From NCBI RefSeq assembly GCF_002119725.1, contig NZ_CP021109.1, positions 434,001 through 498,000 of the forward strand: a stretch of 64,000 nucleotides of DNA, read 5' to 3'. The translations under genes were made by a program, and so were the position numbers. Under the pieces are notes generated by a model. The model searched no databases, was not told where the DNA came from, and saw only the letters and a program-made list of their open reading frames with translations. Positions 16,648 through 25,875 of the stretch are shown piece by piece (positions within the stretch are counted from its first letter, which is position 1; every line of letters begins with the position of its first letter). Origin of the DNA: Bordetella genomosp. 9. Its GTDB lineage: Bacteria; Pseudomonadota; Gammaproteobacteria; Burkholderiales; Burkholderiaceae_B.

Positions 16648-17502
16648 ATGCTGGACCGGGAGACGTCATGGCGGCAGGGAGATTTGCTGACCAGCGATGG
16701 ATCGCTGCAACTGGGATTGGTCGAGTCACTGGAGGATGGCCGTTTCGCTGTCGTGATCTCCCACGACTGTGACATCCCCCACCCGCACGAACCCTGCATT
16801 GAGGTCATCGTGGCGGACTTGATCGGCGATGCCCGTGGGGATCCGCAACTGTCCCATGCCAAGAACCCCCGGCGGCTGCATCTTGCGTATGACAAGGCGG
16901 ATGGAGGCTCGATGGTGCTGGAGTTGCGGCATGCAGAGAAGAGATCCATCCCGAGAGTCGAGTTTGGCCAGAGTGCGTCTCGGTTTCTTGAGGCGTCGCT
17001 TTCGGATGAATCGAAGCGCACCCTGAAGCAATGGCTGGCGGCACGCTATGGCCGGCCCGCGTTCCCCAACGCCTTCGAGAACCGGCTTGCGAAGCGTGTC
17101 GGCAAGAGAGACGTCAAGAGCCGGATCGCCCGCATCCTCGCTCCCGAAGCCCGACATCTGGTGGGATTGTTCTTCGATCTGGGTGAGCAGCGGGGCATTG
17201 AGGCTTCTGATGGTGAACCCTATGCGTTGTCCATATCGGTGGCCTATGACGCCATCGAAGGTGGGCCAGGTGCGCGTGAGTCCGCCGAGAGCGTAGTACA
17301 ACAATTGCGAGAGCTTTTCATCGAAGCGTACGGCCCTCCCGATGCGGCAACGGAAATCGCCCTCGACGCCTGCGAGCCAGTCCCAGATACACACATGACC
17401 CTCGCCGACCTTCGGCGTGTGGATCAATGGCGACTTGAGTACCTCAGCCTGCATGACGATGAACATGGTGGCTTCCTGCCGGACGGCGTTGCCCCTGCGT
17501 GA
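16648..17502 (+). CDS. SHDCD-motif protein of unknown function, third gene of the cargo operon
   Basis: A 284-residue soluble protein. The N-terminus has RQGDLL and VVISHDCDIPHPHEPC (residues 35-50), in which H39, C41, H45, H47 and C50 could bind a metal. A middle block, LKQWLAARYGRPAFPNAFEN, and a C-terminal DLRRVDQWRLEYLSL also look conserved. I recall similar 'S(H/Q)DCD' proteins encoded near TIGR04255 genes but know no function. It is the last gene before the presumed attR. An enzymatic or metal-dependent effector role is speculation. Confidence 0.6.
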   Translation: MLDRETSWRQGDLLTSDGSLQLGLVESLEDGRFAVVISHDCDIPHPHEPCIEVIVADLIGDARGDPQLSHAKNPRRLHLAYDKADGGSMVLELRHAEKRSIPRVEFGQSASRFLEASLSDESKRTLKQWLAARYGRPAFPNAFENRLAKRVGKRDVKSRIARILAPEARHLVGLFFDLGEQRGIEASDGEPYALSISVAYDAIEGGPGARESAESVVQQLRELFIEAYGPPDAATEIALDACEPVPDTHMTLADLRRVDQWRLEYLSLHDDEHGGFLPDGVAPA

Positions 17503-17939
17503 GACGTGAGGTGGCTGGATGAGCCTGGGATTGGCTGGGGGCTCTTGCATTTGGCACAGGGCAGCGTCTGACGGCTCTGGGTAGGCCAATGCGGCAGTAG
17601 CGGGCACGCCGAGTTGCCGAGGGCTCGCTACAGGTACATAATCTGGCCTGAATCCGTAGCGCCAACGGAATAAACCCGTTATCAATCAACGATTTGAGTG
17701 CGGCGTGATGTTCCCATCACCCGCTCCACATCGACTTTCCACGGACTTCCACTGAACCTTAAGGGTGGGCGTGTCCTATTTCTGCTGACTCACCAGATAG
17801 CGTCGATGTGCCTGGAGAGCAGAAAAGATCGCAGGGATCAGCCGAAGGTTTGGCGGCTTCCAGGCCATAGCATCACGTCGGTTGCAGCCATCGCCACGCA
17901 AGGTTCCAAGACAACGCACCGTCCGTAGCGATCCGGGGC
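17503..17939. other. ICE/chromosome junction region without genes
   Basis: No supported gene. It contains the tRNA-Gly-like attachment core at 17711-17728 and a short inverted repeat (AACGG ... CCGTT) near 17660-17680. Bases right of the core lead into the MFS gene. No tRNA body precedes the core, as expected for the attR end of an element inserted in a tRNA 3' end. Confidence 0.5.
17711..17728 (+). mobile_element. Probable attR of the ICE (tRNA-Gly 3'-end repeat)
   Basis: TTCCCATCACCCGCTCCA matches the 3' T-arm and acceptor end of tRNA-Gly: E. coli tRNA-Gly(CCC) ends TTCCCTTCGCCCGCTCCA (16 of 18 identical). PFGI-1/clc-family ICEs integrate into the 3' end of tRNA-Gly genes and leave an approximately 18-bp repeat at the distal end, next to the parA-side genes, exactly where this lies. 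The intact tRNA and integrase would be outside the window, to the left. Confidence 0.6.
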
Positions 17940-19244
17940 ATGGCAATTTTCGGAGCGTTTCGATCCGGCCCAGCCTGTAAAAAGCCTATCCCAATATCGA
18001 TGCCCCAGCGAGATATGAAGATAGCGGACAGGCCTGGCGCGGCGTTTCGCCGATTTGCCGTCTCGAATCTATGCGCACAGGCGGCCGAGCAGATCGGTCT
18101 AGCCACAGCGCCCATCATCGCGGTGTATTTGTTCCAGGCGACGGCGCGCGAAACCGCCATGTTGCAGATGGTGCAAAGCGCGCCCTTCCTATTGATGGCG
18201 ATTCCCGCTGGGATGCTGGCGGATCGCACATCGCCTCGCGCCATGCTGATCGGCGCGGAGCTGATACGCAGCGCGAGCGTTTCGATCATCCTGTTGCTGC
18301 TCTTCTCGGATACGCTGACCCTTTCCTATCTGGCGGCACTCGGATTCCTGGGCGCGGCCGGTACCGTCGGCTATAACGTGACCGCGCCCGGCACGACGCC
18401 GATGCTGGTGGACCGCGCCGACCTGCCCGTGGCGAACAGCAGGCTGGAATTGGCGAGAAGCGTCGCCTTTACCGCCGGCCCGGGCATTGCCGGCCTGTTC
18501 TATCACGCCACCGGGGGTGCCGCGTCCTATGCGATCGCGCTGGTGTTGTCCTCGACGGCAGCTGGCATGGCCGCGACGCTGCCGCTACAGCGGCGGCCTG
18601 CGGCACAACGGCGCCATGTCCTTCACGAGCTGAGCGAAGGCTGCCGATTTACGTTTCTGAACCCGCATCTTCGTCCCGTGCTGATGACGGCCGTGGTATT
18701 CAACGTCTCCTGGTTCATCCTGCAAGCATCGTTCGTTCCCTTCGCCGCTCAGCGCTTGAATATGAATGCGGCGGACGTGGGCGCGGCCATGGCTATCTAT
18801 GGGGTTGGAATGGTATGCGGCGCGCTGATAACACCCCGCCTGGCCCGTGCCCTGCCGTTCGGGATGCTGATAACCGTGGGCCCAATAGGCGGCCTCCTTG
18901 GCGCGGTGCTGATGGCGTCGGCAATCTGGCTGCCCGTCATCGCGCTGGCATGGGCGGGATTCTTTTTCTTTGGCGCCGGCCCCGTGGTCTGGGCCGCCAC
19001 CACCGCGACGTTACGGCAAGCAGTAACTCCAGCGTCGTTGATGGGGCGCGTGTCGGCGGTTGTCACGACATGTACGTTCGGGGCGCGGCCCATTGGCGGG
19101 TTCGCCGCGGCCGTGATCGCGGCGGCGTACGGTCCCTCCGCGTGCATCCTGGCCGCGGCGGCGGGTTTTTTCGTGCAGGCCGCCATCATTCTGTATTCCG
19201 ATATACGGCGACTGACCGCCATTCCCGCGCCAGGTACGGCCTGA
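17940..19244 (+). CDS. MFS transporter, EntS/MFS_3-like
   Basis: A 434-residue inner-membrane protein with about 12 hydrophobic helices. The loop motif GMLADRTSPRAMLIG (major-facilitator motif A region) lies after helix 2. The layout fits the MFS_3/EntS exporter group, which moves siderophores or drugs out of the cell. The substrate is unknown. The start is uncertain: ATG at 17940, 18000 or 18015 are all possible, and the first 25 residues look unlike the rest. It is the first gene on the chromosomal side of the presumed attR and stands alone. Confidence 0.82.
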   Translation: MAIFGAFRSGPACKKPIPISMPQRDMKIADRPGAAFRRFAVSNLCAQAAEQIGLATAPIIAVYLFQATARETAMLQMVQSAPFLLMAIPAGMLADRTSPRAMLIGAELIRSASVSIILLLLFSDTLTLSYLAALGFLGAAGTVGYNVTAPGTTPMLVDRADLPVANSRLELARSVAFTAGPGIAGLFYHATGGAASYAIALVLSSTAAGMAATLPLQRRPAAQRRHVLHELSEGCRFTFLNPHLRPVLMTAVVFNVSWFILQASFVPFAAQRLNMNAADVGAAMAIYGVGMVCGALITPRLARALPFGMLITVGPIGGLLGAVLMASAIWLPVIALAWAGFFFFGAGPVVWAATTATLRQAVTPASLMGRVSAVVTTCTFGARPIGGFAAAVIAAAYGPSACILAAAAGFFVQAAIILYSDIRRLTAIPAPGTA

Positions 19245-19678
19245 AATGCGGCAAGCTCGCGACGATCCTCGGGAAAACGACGGCCCGGTACGCCTGCGCT
19301 TGCGCGAGGCTTGTCAGGACGATGAGAACGTCACCCCGCGGCAACCGGGCGAAAATGAACGGGATATTCTGCCGCCACAAGGGTCTGGTTCCATGAAAGG
19401 GACATCATTGAGTCATTCCGCCACCCCGTTTTTCGTCCATAATTGGCCAGCAGCCGCGCCGGCAGGCGTCAGCCTCCTTCCGCTCGTACGCCGGAACGCC
19501 GATACGCAGCCGGTGTACTGTAAAGGCTGCTTCTTTTGTCAATCAAGTTGGTCGCCGGTCGGCGTTCCAGCCCCGATTTCAAGTGGCCCCCTGTCGGGCA
19601 TCACAGCAGTCGCCGCCGATGCGAGCGGCGATTCAGATGAGCTTTAGCGCCTTGCAGGACCAGGGAGATATTCATCCA
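19245..19678. other. Gene-free stretch between MFS gene and lipoprotein
   Basis: About 430 bases. The open frames present have no ribosome site and no recognisable product. I see no hairpin terminator or RNA gene. Confidence 0.45.
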
Positions 19679-19954
19679 ATGCTGAGCCGCCGCGTCGCTG
19701 TTCTGTTTTTTGTTGCCATCGTTTCCGGTTGCTCGTCGACCAAGACGAGTCCCGAGGCGCCGGGCCCGCGCGCTGCCGCTTCGGTTTCGGGATCGAAGGC
19801 CGCCTCTGCCACCGGCGACCGCTGTACCTGGAACCGCAGCAAATGCATATTCGAAGGCTCGTATGAGCCTGGCGAACGCGACTATGCAGAGCAGGAAGCG
19901 AAGCGGCTCAATATGGCCGAAATCCAGCGCCTGCGCCGCAGCTTCGGAAACTGA
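19679..19954 (+). CDS. Small predicted lipoprotein (91 aa)
   Basis: From ATG 19679 (GGGAG upstream) the protein starts MLSRRVAVLFFVAIVSGCSS, a signal peptide with lipobox VSGC, so Cys would be lipidated and anchored to a membrane. A Ser/Ala/Pro linker follows, then a short basic and acidic C-terminal helix. Two further cysteines (DRCTW, KCIF) could form a disulfide. Function unknown. It converges on the ABC operon. Confidence 0.65.
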   Translation: MLSRRVAVLFFVAIVSGCSSTKTSPEAPGPRAAASVSGSKAASATGDRCTWNRSKCIFEGSYEPGERDYAEQEAKRLNMAEIQRLRRSFGN

Positions 19955-19983
19955 GCGCTGACGGTAGCCGCCGTCCGGCCCGA

Positions 19984-21189
19984 TCACTTCAAAACGAACG
20001 GCTGGCTGTCCGGCTTGCGCGACCCGTCATCCAACTGGCCGTCGTTCACCAAGGGACGCGGGATGGCGTCGTCGATGCGGTTCTGCGCCTGAACGATGGC
20101 GTTGTAGCGGCCATCGACATACGGGCGGATATCCACTTTCGTCCGGAGTGCGCCTGTCTCCACCAAGCCGTCGGCGATCTGCTGGAAGACCTCGGTCAGC
20201 TCGGCGTCGATGGGGTAGTAGGTGCCCATGCCTTCCTCCTTCAACAACAGCTTCCCCTGCTCGAAGGTCATGCCACGCTGCTTGACGTAGTTGGCGGTGA
20301 TCCAATCGTCGGGGTGCTTCGCCTGCCAGTTGTACATGGCGACGGCGCGGCGCAGGAAGTCCGCAATGGCGGCGGATTTGGCGGGGTCATCCAAAGCGGA
20401 CTTGCGCGCGACGATGGGGTTCAGGCCCCAGTTGTGGCCGGCGCCATTGGCGAGGACGGGCGGCGATCCCAGGCGGAAGTATTGGTGGCCAAGTACGATG
20501 GCCGCGTCCACCGCGCGTGACGAGAAGGTTGGCGCCACTTCGGATCCGGCCACCTGTACGCCTTTGACGTCCTTGCGCAAATCCAGGCCGTGATCGTGCA
20601 GGATGCTCGCCAGGATCATGTGGCGGCCGGTGCCGGCCGGATAGGCCACGGTGCGGCCGCGCAGGTCTTCGACCTTGCGGATGCCGCTCTCCGGCTGGAT
20701 CACCAGATATGTGTTGGCGGGGCTGCCCGGGTTGGCCGTGATGGCGATGGCGACCAGGTCCTTCACACCCGCGCCGACGGCGATGGGCAAGGGCGCCTCG
20801 CCGATGTAGCCGACATCGACAGCGCCGGACACCAGCGCCTCCAGGACGGCGGGACCGCCGTTGAAGGTGGCGAAGGTGACGGCGTAAGGCGCGTCGGCGC
20901 CCACGCCGGACAACTTCCAGGGCACCGATCCTTCGCCGGCCTGTTCGGCGACGATCAGGCGGGTGCCGCGCGGCACGGCCCGCGCCAGCCTGGCGGCGAG
21001 CGTGCTGTCGTCGGCGCCGGACGTGGCGGGGACGTCAGCCGCTCGCGCCGCGCATGGCGCGATGGCCTGGGCAAACACCAGACCGATCGCGGCCAGCGTC
21101 GCGAGTCCTCGCCCGCGACGCTTCGGGATACGGCGGGCCGGCCAACCTGCCGGGCCGCAAAAAGACAAAGACGTCAAAAGCCAACGCAT
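19984..21189 (-). CDS. ABC transporter substrate-binding protein, sulfonate/taurine type
   Basis: A 401-residue periplasmic protein. The N-terminal 51 residues contain a twin-arginine-like PARRIPKRRG segment and a hydrophobic core ending in ARA. The mature part has the SsuA/TauA/NrtA type II fold (FNGGPAVLEALVSGAVDVGYI, GIRKVEDLRGRTVAYPAGTG). It is the last gene of a leftward operon with an ATPase, a permease and a TauD dioxygenase, so it probably delivers an organosulfonate. The long N-terminus may mean the true start is internal. Confidence 0.85.
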   Translation of the reverse strand: MRWLLTSLSFCGPAGWPARRIPKRRGRGLATLAAIGLVFAQAIAPCAARAADVPATSGADDSTLAARLARAVPRGTRLIVAEQAGEGSVPWKLSGVGADAPYAVTFATFNGGPAVLEALVSGAVDVGYIGEAPLPIAVGAGVKDLVAIAITANPGSPANTYLVIQPESGIRKVEDLRGRTVAYPAGTGRHMILASILHDHGLDLRKDVKGVQVAGSEVAPTFSSRAVDAAIVLGHQYFRLGSPPVLANGAGHNWGLNPIVARKSALDDPAKSAAIADFLRRAVAMYNWQAKHPDDWITANYVKQRGMTFEQGKLLLKEEGMGTYYPIDAELTEVFQQIADGLVETGALRTKVDIRPYVDGRYNAIVQAQNRIDDAIPRPLVNDGQLDDGSRKPDSQPFVLK

Positions 21190-21233
21190 CCATCACTCCA
21201 TCGAATAAAAAAAGACGCCCGGGCTGGACTGCC

Positions 21234-21959
21234 CTAGTCGGCTTCCACGTCCAGCGCTCGCAACAGCCGTTCGCGCAGGGCGGCGAAGCGCGGATCGGCG
21301 TGGTGACGCGGCGCTGGAATCGCGACCGAGGCATCGAACGCAATCCGCCCATCGCTCAGGACCAGCACACGGTCGGCAAGTGCGATGGCTTCGTCAACGT
21401 CATGCGTGACGAGCAGCACCGCGGGGCGATGGCGGCGGTGCAGATCCTGCAGCAGACGATGCATGCGGATGCGCGTTAACGCATCGAGGGCGCCAAAAGG
21501 TTCATCCAGCAGCAGGAGCTGCGGCTGGCGTACGAGTGCGCGGGCCAGCGCGGCGCGCTGCGCTTCGCCGCCGGAGAGCGTGCGGGGCCAGGCGTCCACA
21601 CGGTGCGACAGACCCACCTCGTTCAGCGCGGCCAACGCCATCGCGCGGGTGCGAACGTCGCGCGGCAGGCCGACCAGGACGTTGCGCAGGACGCGCTGCC
21701 AGGGAAACAGCCGGGGGTCCTGGAATACGACGGCGCGCCGCGCCGGCACACGCAGTTCCCCCGACACGTCGCCGTCCAGTGCGCCCAGCACACGCAGAAA
21801 GGTGCTTTTGCCTGAACCGCTGCGGCCCAGCAGCGCCACGAATTCGCCTTGGGCGATGTCCATGGACAAATCGCGCAGCACCGCATGCGGGCCGAAACGC
21901 TTGTTCAGTCCGCGCGCGATGACGGCGGGAGGATCGGCAAGCAGGCCATCACGCGCCAT
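21234..21959 (-). CDS. ABC transporter ATP-binding protein, SsuB/TauB type
   Basis: A 241-residue ATPase with Walker A GRSGSGKST (45-53), signature LSGGEAQRAALARAL, Walker B LLLLDEP and the switch histidine in LLVTHDVDEAI. It powers the sulfonate-type importer with the neighbouring permease and binding protein. The start overlaps the permease 3' end by 11 bases, indicating coupled translation. Confidence 0.92.
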   Translation of the reverse strand: MARDGLLADPPAVIARGLNKRFGPHAVLRDLSMDIAQGEFVALLGRSGSGKSTFLRVLGALDGDVSGELRVPARRAVVFQDPRLFPWQRVLRNVLVGLPRDVRTRAMALAALNEVGLSHRVDAWPRTLSGGEAQRAALARALVRQPQLLLLDEPFGALDALTRIRMHRLLQDLHRRHRPAVLLVTHDVDEAIALADRVLVLSDGRIAFDASVAIPAPRHHADPRFAALRERLLRALDVEAD

Positions 21960-22827
21960 CGAAAGCCCTCCGCCACACGAGCAGGCGCGCTTCCAGATAA
22001 CGCACGAACGCCAGCGACGCCAGGCCGAGCAGGGCGTAGACGGCCAGCAGCACGAAGATCACGTCCACGCGGAAGTACTCGCGAGCGTCGCTCATCATGC
22101 GGCCCAGGCCGACGGGCGCGTTGATCGTTTCCGCGAAGATCAGCGACAGCCACGCGCCGGTCAGGGCCATGCGCAGGCCGACGAGGAAGCCGGGCAGGGC
22201 ACCCGGCAGGATGACGGCGGCGATCAGTTCGCGTTGGCCGACGCCGAAGGTGCGAGCCGCCTCGATCAGGCCCGCGTCCACGTTGCGTATGGCGCTGTAG
22301 GTGTTGATGTAGACGCACACCACGACGTGCAGCGCGATCAGCAGCACTTTGGAGACATCGTCGATGCCGAACCATGCGATGAGAATCGGCAGCAGCGCAA
22401 AGTTCGGCACCGCGCGCAGCACTTCCATGTTCGCGTCGATGATGTTTTCACCGGCGCGCGACAGGCCCGATGCGACGGCGGCCGCCAGGCCGAGCGACAG
22501 GCCCAGCGCCAGTCCCTTGACCACCAATTGCAGCGAAGCGGCCAGGTTGTCCAGCAGCGCACCGCTGGCGGCGAGCTCGGCGGCCGTGCGCAATACGGTC
22601 AGCGGCGCGGGCGTCGTGCGCGGGTCGAAGACCTGGGCCAGGGTCAGCAGCTGCCATGCGGCCAGCAGCAGCGCCGGCCCCAGAAGCCGTTGCAGCCAGC
22701 GCGGCAGGGCCCCGGCGCCCGCCGGGCGGACGGCATATGCGCGGGGGTCGACCAGCCCCACGGTCCCGTCGTCGGCCGGACGCTGTCTGCCGACGGCGGC
22801 CGCATCGATCGCGCCGTCCATGGTCAT
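21949..22827 (-). CDS. ABC transporter permease, SsuC/TauC type
   Basis: A 292-residue BPD_transp_1 permease from MTMDGAIDAAAVGRQRP. It has about six membrane helices and the cytoplasmic EAA loop (EAARTFGVGQRELIAAVILPGALPG), which docks on the ATPase. The frame runs far upstream without stops, but the ATG at 22827 overlaps the TauD stop as ATGA and is the natural start. It forms the channel for the sulfonate-type substrate. Confidence 0.92.
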   Translation of the reverse strand: MTMDGAIDAAAVGRQRPADDGTVGLVDPRAYAVRPAGAGALPRWLQRLLGPALLLAAWQLLTLAQVFDPRTTPAPLTVLRTAAELAASGALLDNLAASLQLVVKGLALGLSLGLAAAVASGLSRAGENIIDANMEVLRAVPNFALLPILIAWFGIDDVSKVLLIALHVVVCVYINTYSAIRNVDAGLIEAARTFGVGQRELIAAVILPGALPGFLVGLRMALTGAWLSLIFAETINAPVGLGRMMSDAREYFRVDVIFVLLAVYALLGLASLAFVRYLEARLLVWRRAFDGA

Positions 22828-23759
22828 GCTCCGCGGAACGGTTCGCCCGCCAGGGACTCGGACGGCCGGCCGTCCACTCCTACCGGCACGTCGCCTTCCA
22901 GCGTGATGCGATGCAGGACCCGGTCGAAGTCCAGGTGCTCGAAGTCGCGCGGCGCCAGGTGCAGCACGGCGCGGTTGTCCCAGAAGGCGATGCTGCCGGG
23001 CTTCCAGCGGAAGCGGTCGGTGTATTCCGGCCGCTGTATCTGGTCGAAGAGCAGGTCCAGGATATAGCGGCTTTCGCGAGGCGACACCCCGACGATCTGC
23101 TTGGTGAAGCTGGGGTTCACGTAGATGACGCGTTCGCCGGACTCGGGGTGCACGCGCACGACAGGGTGAATCGACGCCAGCGGTTTGGTGCGCACCCATT
23201 CGCCGATGCGCTCGTCGCTGCGTTCGGCGTTGTAGTTGGATCCGAAGCGATGCTCCGCGCGCAGGCCGTCGATGAGCTTGCGTATGGGCTCGGACAGCCC
23301 CTGGTAAGCGGCGGCGACGTTGGTGAATTGCGTGTCGCCGCTGTAGGGCGGCACGACGTCCGCGCGCAGGATCGAGTACGCCGGCGGGTTGATCAAAGGA
23401 GTGACGTCCGCATGCCAGCCGGGACCGTTGGCGCTGAGCTTGCGCGTGTAGTTCTTGCCGTAGCGCTTTTCGTAGGCGCGCGGGGAGACCGTATGGATTT
23501 CCGGAAAGCCGGCGGGCGCGACGTCTCCCTCGTAGGGATGGCCGGGCGTGACTTTGCCGAATTGCCGGCCGAAGGCGATCTGCTGCGCATGGTCCAGGAA
23601 CTGGTCGCGGAAATAGACGACCTTCCATTTGCGGAGCGCGTCCTTGATGACGTCGATATGCTCGGGGGGAAGGGGCTCGCGCAAATCCACGCCGACGATC
23701 TCGGCGCCGGTCCACCCGGACTGCGGCAGTACTTCGATGCGGTTCAATACGGCACTCAT
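22824..23759 (-). CDS. TauD/TfdA-family Fe(II)/2-oxoglutarate dioxygenase
   Basis: A 311-residue enzyme. The iron ligands are the HxD pair in GPGWHADVTPLINPP and the distal histidine in DRVLHRITLEGD, followed by the 2-oxoglutarate-binding arginine in that same stretch. TauD-like enzymes hydroxylate taurine or other sulfonates to release sulfite. First gene of the operon with the SsuABC/TauABC-like importer, so it is probably used for sulfur scavenging. Substrates outside the sulfonates (alkyl sulfates, 2,4-D-like acids) cannot be excluded. Confidence 0.9.
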   Translation of the reverse strand: MSAVLNRIEVLPQSGWTGAEIVGVDLREPLPPEHIDVIKDALRKWKVVYFRDQFLDHAQQIAFGRQFGKVTPGHPYEGDVAPAGFPEIHTVSPRAYEKRYGKNYTRKLSANGPGWHADVTPLINPPAYSILRADVVPPYSGDTQFTNVAAAYQGLSEPIRKLIDGLRAEHRFGSNYNAERSDERIGEWVRTKPLASIHPVVRVHPESGERVIYVNPSFTKQIVGVSPRESRYILDLLFDQIQRPEYTDRFRWKPGSIAFWDNRAVLHLAPRDFEHLDFDRVLHRITLEGDVPVGVDGRPSESLAGEPFRGA

Positions 23760-23984
23760 CTGGGCCTCGCATGGTTGGAAGAGGGAGGGGCCAATGGTGA
23801 AGGGACACGGCCGCAGGCGGAACGAATAACTGCCTATTTGTTAATCCGGCATATGCGAATGACCGCGGGCGCATGATGCCCAATGGATGGAGGTCCTGCC
23901 CTGCATAGGGATGAAGGCGTCGTCCCCGCGCCCAAAAGCCGCTATCCTTTTCCGTACCTTGCGAGCAATTCGAGAAGGAGCACC

Positions 23985-24815
23985 ATGATGGCCGACCCGT
24001 CCCCCGCTTCCCCGCTATGCAGGACCCGCCTCGCGTGCGTAGCCGTTGGCATGGCGTTGGCCGCGCTGGCAAGCGCGCCCGCGTCCGCGCAGGAGGGGAA
24101 GCCGTACGTGCCCATGGTGGGCCAGGAAGGCAAGGACGTCGTATGGGTGCCGACGCCCCAGCCGGTGGTGGACCGCATGCTGGACCTGGCGAAGGTGACG
24201 CCGCAGGATCGTCTGCTCGATCTGGGGTCGGGCGACGGCAGGACGGTGATCACTGCGGCCAGGCGGGGCCTGCGCGCCCAAGGCATCGAATACAACCCGA
24301 AAATGGTAGAGCTGGCGAGGCGCAACGCACAGGAGGCGGGTGTCGCCGACCGCGCCACCTTCATCACAGGGGATCTGTTCAAGGCCAACCTGACCGATGC
24401 GACGGTCATTACGATGTTCCTGCTGCCATCGATCAATGAGCAGCTTCGTCCCCGGCTGCTGCAATTGCGGCCCGGGACGCGCATCGTTTCCAACAGCTTC
24501 GGCATGGGGGACTGGCAACCGGACCAGTCCACGTCGGTACAGGGCGGCTGCGAACACTATTGCACCGCGCTGCTGTGGATCGTGCCGGCAAGGGTAGGGG
24601 GGAACTGGCGCATGGGGCAGCAGGAGCTGCGGCTGACGCAGAAATACCAGATGCTGAGCGGCACGCTGGATGCGGCGCCCATCGTCAACGGGCGGCTCGA
24701 TGGAAGGCGGATTTCGTTTACGGCGAATGGCGTGCGCTACAGCGGCACCATCGAGGGGACGACGATGCAAGGCACGACCAGCGGCGGCGCGGACTGGAGC
24801 GCGACGAAACTTTGA
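23985..24815 (+). CDS. Exported methyltransferase-fold protein with C-terminal extension
   Basis: A 276-residue protein from the ATG at 23985 (AAGGAG just upstream). A clear signal peptide ends in SAPASAQ. The mature part has PTPQPVVDRMLDLAKVTPQD and the SAM-binding LLDLGSGDGRTVITAA, then EYNPKMVELARRNA. A class I SAM methyltransferase outside the cytoplasm is unexpected, as SAM is cytosolic. The last 90 residues are beta-rich (LSGTLDAAPIVNGRLDGRRI). A shorter paralogue lies at 46238-46804. The substrate is unknown; methylation itself is inferred from the fold. Confidence 0.75.
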   Translation: MMADPSPASPLCRTRLACVAVGMALAALASAPASAQEGKPYVPMVGQEGKDVVWVPTPQPVVDRMLDLAKVTPQDRLLDLGSGDGRTVITAARRGLRAQGIEYNPKMVELARRNAQEAGVADRATFITGDLFKANLTDATVITMFLLPSINEQLRPRLLQLRPGTRIVSNSFGMGDWQPDQSTSVQGGCEHYCTALLWIVPARVGGNWRMGQQELRLTQKYQMLSGTLDAAPIVNGRLDGRRISFTANGVRYSGTIEGTTMQGTTSGGADWSATKL

Positions 24816-24864
24816 ACGGCCATGGGCCCTTGCGGGACGGGCGCCTGGGGAATGGCCGCGAGAA

Positions 24865-25779
24865 TCAGCGGCTTGGCGGGCCGGCATCCGCCGCTGCGCC
24901 GCGAGTGAGGTGCTCGACGAACAATTTCGCGGCGGTGGGCAGGGTGTGAAAATCCCGCACACAGATTCGCAATTCCCGCTGCGCCCAAGGTTCGTCGATC
25001 GGCAGGATGCCGATGTCGAAGATGCGGGAATAGCGTTGGGCGATATCCATGGGCAGCACCCCCAGCCCCAGCCCCGCCTCAACCATTAGGCAAAGGGTAT
25101 CGAAGCCGGTTACCTGCACCTTGACGCGCAGCGGATGGTCGAGCCTGTCGGCCGCGTTGGCGACGATCTGGTTGATGGCGCTGCCGGTATGCAGCCCCAC
25201 GAATTCGTAGGCCAGGGCGTCGGCGAAGCGAAAGCCGGGCTTTTGCGTCAGCGGGTGGCTGGCGGGCGCGATCAGCACCAGGGTGTCGCGCCGGTAGGGC
25301 AGCACCTCCACGTCGCGTGCGGGGATCATCCCGGAGAAGATGCCGATATCGGCGGCGTTCTCCTGCACGGCCTTCAGGATGACGGGCGTGATTTTTTCTT
25401 CGAGCTGGAGCTGGATATTGGGGTAGGCGCTGGCGAAGGACTGGATGTCCCGCGGCAGGAATTGCGTCAGCGCCGAAATATTGGCGTAGACACGAATAAA
25501 TCCACGCGCGCCGCTGGCGTACTCCCGCATCGAGACGGCGATGTCGTCCAGCTCGCGCAGCGCGCGGCGCGCCATGGCGGCCAGCGCCATGCCGGCGTTG
25601 GTCGGCTGGATCCCCTTGTTGGTGCGTACCAGAAGCTGGCTCTGCAGCTGGTCTTCCAGTTCGCTCATGCGCTTGCTCACCGCGGCCGCCGCGATGTGCT
25701 CGCGTTCGGCCGCGCCCGTGATCGTCTTTTCCTCGATCACGCTGATGAACAGGCGCAGGGATGTCGGGTCCAGGTGCAT
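24865..25779 (-). CDS. LysR-family regulator
   Basis: A 304-residue LysR protein starting MHLDPTSLRLFISVIEEKTI. The winged HTH occupies about residues 1-60 (TGAAEREHIAAAAVSKRMSE), and the rest is the effector-binding domain. It is divergent from the HMG-CoA-lyase-type gene at 25970, the usual arrangement for a LysR and its target. The ATG at 25779 aligns with the family N-terminus; the in-frame upstream ATG adds 29 unrelated residues. Confidence 0.9.
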   Translation of the reverse strand: MHLDPTSLRLFISVIEEKTITGAAEREHIAAAAVSKRMSELEDQLQSQLLVRTNKGIQPTNAGMALAAMARRALRELDDIAVSMREYASGARGFIRVYANISALTQFLPRDIQSFASAYPNIQLQLEEKITPVILKAVQENAADIGIFSGMIPARDVEVLPYRRDTLVLIAPASHPLTQKPGFRFADALAYEFVGLHTGSAINQIVANAADRLDHPLRVKVQVTGFDTLCLMVEAGLGLGVLPMDIAQRYSRIFDIGILPIDEPWAQRELRICVRDFHTLPTAAKLFVEHLTRGAAADAGPPSR

Positions 25780-25875
25780 GCGGCGCAGTATATAAGTAAG
25801 GCCGCCGGCCCCCGGGGCGGGCGCGTCGCCGCTGGGCCGGCGAGGCCCCGCGCGCCGGTGCGGCATTCCGGGGCC

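Noticed and set aside
22828..24072. Upstream extension of the ABC permease frame
   Set aside because: It reads through the whole TauD gene in another frame; the ATGA overlap at 22824-22827 marks the real start.
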